The notes below the pieces were generated by a model. It made no database searches. It was given only the letters and a program-made list of their open reading frames with translations, and was not told the DNA's origin. From Thermomicrobiales bacterium (lineage in GTDB: Bacteria > Chloroflexota > Chloroflexia > Thermomicrobiales > UBA6265), in contig JADLCW010000437.1 of NCBI GenBank assembly GCA_020847015.1, positions 1-11,048 of the forward strand: a DNA stretch of 11,048 nt. The letters run 5' to 3'. Below, in pieces: positions 1 to 6,131 of the stretch; within the stretch, counting starts at the first letter, position 1, and each line of letters opens with the position of its first letter. The translations under genes and the position numbers were made by a program.

Positions 1-2643
1 ACGGTCAACAACGCCTATATCGGCGCGGACGGGGCAGCCAGCACCGCCGACGGTTCCGGCGGCGATGAAAACGCGGCGACCAGCGGCGGCGACCTGGTGC
101 TCACCACCGACGAATCGAGAACCGGCGCCTACGTGGGGGCCGGCAATGGCGGTTCCGCTGAGAGCGATGCCTCCGGCGGCGGGTTTTCGTCGCCATTGGA
201 CCCCGACGGAAACCCGATTCCGATCGTCGAGACTGGCGACAATGCCGGCAGTTCCATTGCGGTCGGCAATGTCGTGGCCGGCGACGGCACGACGCTGGTT
301 GAAATCTATGGCGGTGACACCGCGGTCGCGATGGACACGTCATTCTCCGTCAGCGGCGGCATCGCCGATGCTGACGCGAGCGGCGGCGATCGCAACGCGG
401 CCGCCGCCAGCGGTGCGACCGGAAGTTCCCACGCTCGCACGGTCGCCGCCGGTGATGGCGGCTCCGCATCCGCTTCGGCGACCGGCGGCTCAGCTCCCAT
501 CGGCACGATCCTGGGCGGGCGCAACCGCGGCGCCGTGATCGATGTGGGGTCTGTGACCGGCGGCAGTGGGTCGGGCGCTGGCGATGCGCTGGTGCGCATC
601 CACGGCGGCGCCATGAACGTCGCGACCATTTCGACCCACCGGGTCGCGACTGGTGGTTTCGCGGTCGGCCATGCCATGGGCGGCAGCGGCAACGTCGCCT
701 TGATCAACAGCGTCGGCCCGGCGGTCGCTATGGGCGGCAATGGCGGCGACGCCGCCAGCGAGGCGAACGGCGGCGTCGCCACGATCGGCCGAGTTAACGG
801 CGAATTGTTCAGCCAGATTGGCGGCTGGAACCGAGGCGCCACCATTAGCCTTGGCGCGGTGAACGGGGGAGACGGGGCAGGAGTTAGCCAGGGCGGCGAC
901 GCGACAGTGGGGATCTATGGTGGCGACATTGTCGCCTCGGCGACCTCTCTGGAGAACCCGGCCTATGCTGCGATGAATGTTGGGGCCAATATTACGGCCC
1001 AGAACGTCGTTGCGGGCGATGGCGGCGCGGGCGGGCAAGGCGGCGACGCCACGTTATTTATCGACGCGGGGAGCATCGCTGGTTTGGCGAGCGCGCCGGC
1101 GGGAGCCGACGCGGGCGACAATGTCGGCTCCCGCATCATGGCTGGCAATGTCATCGGCGGTGATGGCGAGAGCGGCATCGGCGGGGACGCGACGGTGCTG
1201 CTGGACGCCGGCGACACACTTGCCGCGGGGAACGGCTTCGAGATTACTGCGCCGGAGAGCTCCGGCAATATCCCGACTTCGGGTCCGGGACGCGGCGCCT
1301 CGGCGTCTGCCGGCGACGGCGGGGTTGCCCTCGCCGCCGCGGAAGCCGGATCCGCCGCCACGGGCAAGATATTCGCGGGCGACAACCGCGGCACGACGAT
1401 GATGATTGGCGATGTGCTTGGCGGAACCGGTATTGGCGGCGAGGGCGGCGACGCCACGGTCGCCATCACCGCAACCAACATCACGGCTCTGTTCGAGGCG
1501 AGTGTGAATGTCGATGGCGGCGCTGCCGCGGCCGAGGCGGCTGGCGGAGCCGGCAACACGGCCGCGTCGCTTCACGAAGGCGCCCGCGCGGCCGCCGGGA
1601 CGGGCGGCGTGGCGAACGCCGACGCGCGCGGCGGCGTGATCCTCATTGGCGACATCTATCTCGGCGGCAACGATGGCGGTGTTATCTCCGTCGGTCCCGT
1701 GACTGGCGGAAGCAGCCGCCACGGAATCGGGGGCGACGCGACGGTGCGCATGGATGGTGGATCGATTGTCGCGGCGGTGATTCTCGATCTCGAAGCCAAG
1801 GGCGGCGAGGCGAACGCGGCGGCCAACGGCGGCAGCTTCAATGCGGCGCTGATCGAGGGCGACGGAACCACCCTGGCCGGAACCGGCGGCATCGCCACGG
1901 CCAACGCCCAGGGCGGTCTGATCCGGATCGGCGACATCGAGATCGGCAAGAACTCGGGCGCCTCACTGAGCGTCGGCGCCACGACTGGCGGCGACGGAAG
2001 CTGGGGAGGCGTCGGCGGCGATGCGACGTTGCGTGTCGACGCCACCGATATTGCCGCCATCGTCGAATTGCACGTGCAGGCGAACGGCGGCGTGGCCGAC
2101 GCCCGCGCCAACGGCGGCGGCAACAACGTCGCCGGGTTGCACGAGGATGGCCGCGTGCGCAGCGAGCGCGTGGCCGTGCTCAGCGGGACTGGCGGCGTGT
2201 CGCTCGCCAACGCGAATGGCGGCGAGATTTCGATCGGCCACATCCAGACCGGCCGCAACATCGGCAGCGTGGTCAGGTTCGGGAATATCGCGGGTCGCGA
2301 TGCGGGAGCCGGCGAGTTCGGCCGATCGGATGTCAATAGCCGCTTTGGCGGCACGTTGACTGTCACCACCATAGCGGTGATGCGGACGAACGGCGGGGAG
2401 TCCAATTCCATTGCCGATGGCGGCAGCAACAACGTGGCCATGATCGATGCCGACGCGACGACGACGATTGGGGTAGTGGTCGCCGGCGCCGCGGACGCGG
2501 CTGTCTCAGAGGCGAACGGCGGCGCAATCGGCGTGTCGCGCATCGACGCCGGGAAGAACGCCGGAGCGCCATTTCTGGAGCGCGATCGCGAAACTTCGCG
2601 GCGGGGCGAGCGCGTCGGATCGGCTGGCAATGCGGCGCCGTAG
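1..2643 (+). CDS. Gly/Ala-rich repeat protein, probable surface or secreted protein (5' partial)
   Basis: The frame is open from the first base to a TAG at 2641-2643, giving 880 residues, and no convincing start is visible, so the gene begins outside the window; the ATG at 97 is simply internal. The protein is almost wholly Gly, Ala, Asp, Asn, Val, Ile and Thr, with no Cys and almost no Trp. It is built from degenerate modules that begin GGDAT(V/L) and continue through a GG-rich A-x-A-x-A stretch, a second GG-rich stretch, and a closing I-G-x-I-x-x-G-x-N-x-G-x-x-x-x-V-G-x-V-x-G-G block. Such Gly/Asn/Asp repeats with alternating hydrophobics resemble beta-solenoid adhesins or surface-layer proteins, but I do not recognise a family. 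The last 30 residues leave the repeat pattern and become Arg/Glu-rich (FLERDRETSRRGERV), with no LPXTG or membrane tail, so any export signal must be at the missing N-terminus. Function is unknown; coding status is well supported by the protein-level repeats. Confidence 0.85.
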   Translation, partial: TVNNAYIGADGAASTADGSGGDENAATSGGDLVLTTDESRTGAYVGAGNGGSAESDASGGGFSSPLDPDGNPIPIVETGDNAGSSIAVGNVVAGDGTTLVEIYGGDTAVAMDTSFSVSGGIADADASGGDRNAAAASGATGSSHARTVAAGDGGSASASATGGSAPIGTILGGRNRGAVIDVGSVTGGSGSGAGDALVRIHGGAMNVATISTHRVATGGFAVGHAMGGSGNVALINSVGPAVAMGGNGGDAASEANGGVATIGRVNGELFSQIGGWNRGATISLGAVNGGDGAGVSQGGDATVGIYGGDIVASATSLENPAYAAMNVGANITAQNVVAGDGGAGGQGGDATLFIDAGSIAGLASAPAGADAGDNVGSRIMAGNVIGGDGESGIGGDATVLLDAGDTLAAGNGFEITAPESSGNIPTSGPGRGASASAGDGGVALAAAEAGSAATGKIFAGDNRGTTMMIGDVLGGTGIGGEGGDATVAITATNITALFEASVNVDGGAAAAEAAGGAGNTAASLHEGARAAAGTGGVANADARGGVILIGDIYLGGNDGGVISVGPVTGGSSRHGIGGDATVRMDGGSIVAAVILDLEAKGGEANAAANGGSFNAALIEGDGTTLAGTGGIATANAQGGLIRIGDIEIGKNSGASLSVGATTGGDGSWGGVGGDATLRVDATDIAAIVELHVQANGGVADARANGGGNNVAGLHEDGRVRSERVAVLSGTGGVSLANANGGEISIGHIQTGRNIGSVVRFGNIAGRDAGAGEFGRSDVNSRFGGTLTVTTIAVMRTNGGESNSIADGGSNNVAMIDADATTTIGVVVAGAADAAVSEANGGAIGVSRIDAGKNAGAPFLERDRETSRRGERVGSAGNAAP
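577..2346 (+). repeat. Tandem protein-level repeats (GGDAT modules, about 95 residues)
   Basis: The module-opening motif (GGDAT or close variant) starts at 577, 892, 1039, 1180, 1444, 1729 and 2014, with a degenerate copy (GGTLTV) at 2347. The spacings are 105, 49, 47, 88, 95, 95 and 111 codons. The copies at 1444 and 1729 are exactly 285 bases each, and the one at 2014 aligns with them apart from two insertions (around 2150-2185 and 2295-2345). The two short modules at 1039 and 1180 carry only the G-x-N-x-G-S-x-I-x-x-G-N-V-x-G-G-D-G half. Similarity is clear in protein but eroded in DNA, which points to old duplication under protein-level selection rather than recent slippage. Confidence 0.8.
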
Positions 2644-2673
2644 CGTCTCGCCCAAACTGACGCGCGGGCGGTG

Positions 2674-2709
2674 TGGAGGCCTCGACGAGCGCGGTGTCTG
2701 GCGCCTCCA
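2674..2709. terminator. Weak inverted repeat between convergent genes
   Basis: TGGAGGC at 2674-2680 is complementary to GCCTCCA at 2703-2709, with a 22-base loop. It lies in the 181-base gap between the stop of the repeat protein (2643) and the stop of the convergent DUF92 gene (2825), where a shared terminator is expected. There is no T-run on either side and the loop is long, so this is only a candidate. Nothing else was recognised in the gap. Confidence 0.25.
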
Positions 2710-2824
2710 GCGTCGGCGCGGTCAATCATCGGGTTGTCAGGCCACGCCTCGATGACCTCCGAATGCCGGCTCGGATGCGCTGCTTGTCGCGGCGCCTGGA
2801 GCCGCCTTCGATCCGGGCGCTGAA

Positions 2825-3655
2825 TCAGCCGAGCGCAGCCGCCAGCACGATGGAGCTTCCCGCACCTGCGGCAGTGGCGAGCCAGTTGACGGCGTCATTG
2901 TTCACGGCACGTAGCCCCTTGCTCCGAATCGTCGCGCGATCGCAGTGGTGGTGTTGTTCGGTGCAGGCGCCGCAAACCGAGCAACGGTAGGACGTCTGGA
3001 TCGTTGCCCCGAGCACGCTGTCGACGATGGACCCAAGAAATCCGGCCGCGAGCGTCACGACGACCAGCGTCAACGGCGCGATCGAGCCGACGCTCGGAAT
3101 GAGGTCGAGCCGGACGCCAGCGCCGGCCAAGAGAGCGATGAGCGCGGCCCCGGCGAGCGCGCCAAACGTGCCGCGTGGGGTGATGCCGCCGGAAACACCG
3201 GGAGTCACCGGTTTGCCCGTCGCGATCGATATTGGCGGGCGGGTGCTGCCGCGGCCAATTTCAGTAGCCCAGGTGTCGGCGGTCGCAGTTGCCAATGCTC
3301 CGCAGACCGCGGCAAATGCGAGCGTTGCGAAGTCCGTGGCGAGCAGCGGCATGGTCAGCGCCGCGATGGTCGCCACCGATCCATTGGCGAGCACCTGGAC
3401 CGCGTCGCGGCGGGATCCGCGCACCTGTGCCTGGTCCGTCCGTCCGCGAGCGATGCGTGACAGGGCGCTCGACGTCGCGAAGAATGCGACGAGCATGAAT
3501 CCGGCCCACCAGCCACCACCGGTTACGATCGCGGCGCCGACGACGACCGCGGCAATAGCCCCGGATGGCGCCAGCGATCGAGCACGCACGGCCGCGAACG
3601 CGATAGCGGCAGCGAGAATGGCGGCGATCGACAGCCGCAGTGGGAACTCGTTCAC
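2825..3655 (-). CDS. DUF92 family integral membrane protein (VTE6/TIGR00297-like)
   Basis: The 276-residue product has several hydrophobic segments (about residues 8-26, 32-62, 92-125, 163-185, 192-212, 256-275). Conserved DUF92 signatures are seen in order: G-S-R-R-D-A-V-Q-V-L-A-N-G-S-V-A (80-95), a D-T-W-A-T-E-I-G block (127-134), P-G-V-S-G-G-I-T-P-R-G-T (152-163), D-S-V-L-G-A-T-I-Q (212-220) and N-N-D-A-V-N-W-L-A-T (252-261). Plant VTE6 and cyanobacterial relatives in this family act as phytyl-phosphate kinases in phytol salvage, but most bacterial members are uncharacterised, so the substrate here is open. Between the last two motifs lies C-S-V-C-G-A-C-(x6)-C with three His before the last Cys (225-238), a likely metal-binding loop. 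The start is a GTG at 3655 preceded by a GAGG at 3664-3667. It is convergent with the repeat protein and divergent from the tRNA gene. Family assignment is confident, function is not. Confidence 0.88.
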   Translation of the reverse strand: MNEFPLRLSIAAILAAAIAFAAVRARSLAPSGAIAAVVVGAAIVTGGGWWAGFMLVAFFATSSALSRIARGRTDQAQVRGSRRDAVQVLANGSVATIAALTMPLLATDFATLAFAAVCGALATATADTWATEIGRGSTRPPISIATGKPVTPGVSGGITPRGTFGALAGAALIALLAGAGVRLDLIPSVGSIAPLTLVVVTLAAGFLGSIVDSVLGATIQTSYRCSVCGACTEQHHHCDRATIRSKGLRAVNNDAVNWLATAAGAGSSIVLAAALG

Positions 3656-3781
3656 TCAACGCCTCACAGTATGCGCGCGTCCTGCCGATCCCGACGCGTC
3701 AGTGTACCCGCGCGTTGGCGGCGTCTGGATCGCCAGGGAACAGCCACGCATATCCGGGTGGCGAGGGGAGCCAAGTCAGGG

Positions 3782-3787
3782 TACGAT
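3782..3787 (+). promoter_or_regulatory. Possible -10 element of the tRNA-Lys gene
   Basis: TACGAT lies ten bases upstream of the tRNA 5' end, about where a -10 hexamer would sit for a transcript starting just before the tRNA. No good -35 hexamer is present at 16-19 bases further upstream, so support is weak. Confidence 0.25.
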
Positions 3788-3796
3788 GATCCGCGC

Positions 3797-3868
3797 GGCC
3801 CTCTAGCTCAAAGGCAGAGCAGTGGACTTTTAATCCAATGGTTCAGGGTTCGAATCCCTGGGGGGCCA
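3797..3868 (+). tRNA. tRNA-Lys (anticodon TTT)
   Basis: The 72-base sequence folds as a full cloverleaf. The acceptor stem pairs 3797-3803 with 3861-3867 (one G-T pair). The D stem is GCTC/GAGC (3806-3809 with 3817-3820), and the T arm is CAGGG-TTCGAAT-CCCTG (3844-3860). The anticodon loop is CTTTTAA at 3827-3833, so the anticodon is TTT at 3829-3831. The anticodon stem has a G-A mismatch at its outermost pair (3822/3838). The discriminator base is A at 3868, followed by CCG, so the terminal CCA is not fully encoded and would be added after transcription. Confidence 0.96.
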
Positions 3869-4047
3869 CCGCAGAAACCTTCATAACCAGGCGAGAAACA
3901 GAGAATTGGGGGATTCGCCACCCCACTCCAGAGCGTGGCTGACCGCAAAGCGACCGCAAGCCGAGTGACTGCGGGATTGGGCATGCTGTGGCCATTCAAC
4001 CGCATGTTGGCGCGAGGGACGCGAACGAATGCGCGCTCGGGCGTGTC

Positions 4048-4064
4048 GATAATTGCAGATTATC
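4048..4064. promoter_or_regulatory. AT-rich palindrome, candidate operator
   Basis: GATAAT at 4048-4053 and ATTATC at 4059-4064 form a perfect inverted repeat with a five-base spacer (TGCAG). The left arm also matches a -10 hexamer at five of six positions. It stands out in GC-rich surroundings and lies 43 bases before the GTG of the small membrane protein, in the 239-base gap after the tRNA. A dimeric regulator binding over the promoter of the 4108-5155 unit would fit; this is inference. The remainder of the gap (3869-4047) shows only a weak TGGGG/CCCCA hairpin at 3907-3925 without a T-run. Confidence 0.4.
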
Positions 4065-4107
4065 ACTGTAGTTCGAGCCGATTTGCGGCGACAGCGAGTG
4101 ACGAGCC

Positions 4108-4272
4108 GTGTTGTGGCGCGTGTTGATTCTCGTGATCTGGGCCACCGTGTCAATCTACCTGCGGACGCGGGGCGAGCGCTTCGTGCCGGCGCTGGTCAAG
4201 GGATTGGCCGCCGGCATTGGCATATACATCGCCGCATTCGTGCTGGCGGCCATTGCCGGAACGCTGAACTAA
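4108..4272 (+). CDS. Small two-helix membrane protein (54 residues)
   Basis: An in-frame TGA at 4099-4101 limits the frame, which then runs to TAA at 4270-4272. The likely start is GTG at 4108; TTG at 4111 and GTG at 4123 are alternatives, and no ATG is available. The product has two hydrophobic segments, about residues 2-18 (WRVLILVIWATVSIYL) and 33-51 (LAAGIGIYIAAFVLAAIAG), joined by a short charged loop TRGERFVPALVK, so a hairpin in the membrane is predicted. The ribosome-binding site is poor (a GAG at 4103-4105 is too near). The stop is 25 bases before the start of the transporter gene, so the two are probably co-transcribed; it may be an accessory subunit, but no family is recognised. 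Codon third positions are mostly G or C in the unmistakably membrane-like frame, which supports it being real. Confidence 0.6.
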   Translation: MLWRVLILVIWATVSIYLRTRGERFVPALVKGLAAGIGIYIAAFVLAAIAGTLN

Positions 4273-4297
4273 CCACCGCTGCACAGGCGAGCGGGTC

Positions 4298-5155
4298 GTG
4301 ACACCGCTTGCGTTCGCACTGGTGCTCTCCTCGGCGGTGTTGCACGCCGGCTGGAATCTCGCCGCCAAGCGTTCGGGCGGCGGCATCGCCTTTATCTGGT
4401 TGTTCAATGCGCTAGCCAGTGTGATCTACGCGCCAGTTGCACTCGCTGTCGCCCTTATCGCGCGCCCCCGAATCGGACCGATCGAGATTGCGTTCATTCT
4501 TGGCAGCGCCGCGCTCCATCTGACGTATTTCGTATTTCTGCAGCGTGGCTACCGTCTGGGCGATCTGTCGCTGATTTATCCGCTGGCTCGCGGAACCGGA
4601 CCGTGCATCTCGACGGCGGCCGCTATCCTCCTCTTGGGTGAGCGACCGTCCGGTCTCGCGCTCGCCGGCGCAGCAACCATCGCAGTGTGCGTGTTCGCCC
4701 TCGCCGGGGGTGGGGCGGGAAATGTTCGCAACTCCGGCGTTGCGATTCGCTACGGCCTGATCACGGGCGCGTTCATCGCCTCCTACACGCTGTGGGACAA
4801 GGTTGCGGTCGGCACGCTGTTGATTCCGCCGCTGATTTACGACTGGTGCAATGGCTTCAGCCGCACGGTCGTGCTTGCGCCGCACGCTCTGCGCCACTGG
4901 ACGGAGGTGCAAGGCGAATGGGTCGCGAACCGACGCGAAGCGTTGATCGTGGCGGTTTGCAGCCCGCTCGCCTATATCCTCGTGTTGACGGCGCTGTCGT
5001 TCACGCCGGTGAGCTATGTCGCGCCCATGCGAGAGATCGGCATCTTGTTCGGCACGATCGCCGGGGCGCGGTTCCTGGGCGAGGGTAATGCGCGGCGGCG
5101 CGTGGTGGCGGCCGCCGGCATGGTGGTGGGGGTGGCAGCGCTTGCGATCGGATAG
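4298..5155 (+). CDS. EamA/DMT superfamily transporter
   Basis: The 285-residue product is strongly hydrophobic with about ten predicted helices in two halves, the usual size and layout of drug/metabolite transporter (EamA) proteins. Typical features are the N-terminal H-A-G-W-N-L-A-A-K-R-S (16-26), the G-D-L-S-L-I-Y-P-L-A-R-G-T-G-P stretch (88-102), the L-L-L-G-E-R-P motif closing the first half (111-117), and the second-half counterpart V-A-P-M-R-E-I-G-I-L-F-G...F-L-G-E (241-262). DMT proteins move small metabolites or drugs across the cytoplasmic membrane; the substrate cannot be read from sequence. The start is a GTG at 4298 with only a weak AGGCGAG-like site before it, which fits translational dependence on the miniprotein gene 25 bases upstream. 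The stop at 5155 is 23 bases from the stop of the convergent secreted-protein gene. Confidence 0.9.
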   Translation: MTPLAFALVLSSAVLHAGWNLAAKRSGGGIAFIWLFNALASVIYAPVALAVALIARPRIGPIEIAFILGSAALHLTYFVFLQRGYRLGDLSLIYPLARGTGPCISTAAAILLLGERPSGLALAGAATIAVCVFALAGGGAGNVRNSGVAIRYGLITGAFIASYTLWDKVAVGTLLIPPLIYDWCNGFSRTVVLAPHALRHWTEVQGEWVANRREALIVAVCSPLAYILVLTALSFTPVSYVAPMREIGILFGTIAGARFLGEGNARRRVVAAAGMVVGVAALAIG

Positions 5156-5178
5156 CTCGCCGCACCGACCCCGTGGGT

Positions 5179-5988
5179 TTAGCTGGGAAACTCCGTATTG
5201 TTGCCGCCCTCCGGAGAGGGCGTGACGATGAGTGCGGGCACGGTGGCCGCCGGCGTCCGGCCGGCGGTCGACCCGATCGGGAACGGCGTGGGTGTCGGAA
5301 TTGGCTCCTGGTCGAAGGTGATGTTGTTCGTGGATACCGACATCGACCCGTCCCCGCCGGATTCGTAGTCGATATTGCCGGTTTGCACCGTGAGCGCGCC
5401 CGTAGCCGGATCCCGCGTGACATGGATGCCGCTCTCGTTATCGTTGCCCTTGCCTTTTGCGCCGGTCAATTTTCTGCCGCGCCGGCGCAACCGATCGCCT
5501 GCTTCGCCAGCTCGGCCGCCGACAATGTTGTCGTTGTCGTTGCCACCGCCGCGATGGTCGTTCTTGCCCCCGCCGCCGGCGCTTGGTGTTTTGGTCGGCG
5601 TGGCGGTTGGCGTCTTGGTGGCTCGCTGGAGATGAGTCTCGCCATTGCCGGCGCGATCGCCGTCCGCTCGGGCGGCGATGCGTCGGGCGCGGCGATCGGA
5701 ACGAGCCGCCTGACGCTCTTCGGCCAGCGCGGCCTGGCGCTCCTCACGGTCCGCCGCGCGTTTACCACCACGGTCGTTGCGCGGATTGGTGGCGCGGTCG
5801 CCCCCGCCACGTCGAGCGCGGTCGCGCCGCGGCTTTTGCCGGCGTTTCGCGTCCGCCGCGCCAGATTCATCCCCGACGCCCGCGATCGCAAGGGTCGCGG
5901 CGGACGCGACGACCACGAGTCCGACGATGCCGACGCGCCGCCGGTCCAATTTGGTTTGGGCCATGGCGTCGCGGAGTCGTCCGAGCAT
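5179..5988 (-). CDS. Arg-rich secreted or membrane-anchored low-complexity protein
   Basis: The 269-residue product starts with a basic segment and a hydrophobic helix (residues 19-37, GIVGLVVVASAATLAIAGV), read as a signal peptide or uncleaved anchor; a cleavage near A-I-A/G-V-G is possible. Then follow an Arg-rich, probably helical stretch (49-113, with repeated E-R-Q-A-A), a Thr-Pro linker (TKTPTATPTKTP, 124-135), a Gly/Asn/Asp/Lys-rich stretch (138-185), a small non-repetitive part (186-227, with T-G-N-I-D-Y-E-S-G-G-D-G and S-T-N-N-I-T-F-D) and a Pro/Thr-rich tail. There is no LPXTG motif or second membrane helix. The ATG at 5988 is favoured over the in-frame ATG at 5964, because AGGA lies just upstream of it. 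A TAGAAT hexamer on this strand (6046-6051) could be its -10. No family is recognised; composition resembles the LPSTG protein at 7815-8306. The strand was chosen for the N-terminal helix and linkers, which the opposite frame lacks. Confidence 0.7.
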   Translation of the reverse strand: MLGRLRDAMAQTKLDRRRVGIVGLVVVASAATLAIAGVGDESGAADAKRRQKPRRDRARRGGGDRATNPRNDRGGKRAADREERQAALAEERQAARSDRRARRIAARADGDRAGNGETHLQRATKTPTATPTKTPSAGGGGKNDHRGGGNDNDNIVGGRAGEAGDRLRRRGRKLTGAKGKGNDNESGIHVTRDPATGALTVQTGNIDYESGGDGSMSVSTNNITFDQEPIPTPTPFPIGSTAGRTPAATVPALIVTPSPEGGNNTEFPS

Positions 5989-6131
5989 CGTCCTGTATCC
6001 TTCCCTGTTCGTTCGCGGGAATCCGGCGACGGGGACGCCGCCGCCATTCTACAGGACGCGCCGGCGGCGCCGGGTGTTTCGCGGTCTGAGAGATCCACGG
6101 TCTTGCCGCCATGGCGTCAGGAGGAGCCACC

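Noticed and set aside
101..1722. Several long frames on the minus strand and other + frames inside the repeat gene
   Set aside because: They are shadows of a GC-rich gene with repeated Gly/Ala codons; they lack the regular protein-level modules seen in the true frame.
1..2643. Assignment of the repeat protein to mycobacterial PE_PGRS
   Set aside because: The resemblance is only high Gly content; the module is about 95 residues with its own pattern rather than short GGA/GGN triplets, and no PE domain is visible.
3907..3925. TGGGG/CCCCA hairpin after the tRNA as a terminator
   Set aside because: Only five pairs with a nine-base loop and no T-run follow, so it is not distinguishable from chance.
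3808..4005. Minus-strand frame across the tRNA encoding GIRTLNHWIKSPLL
   Set aside because: This is the well-known false protein produced by translating the antisense of a tRNA gene.
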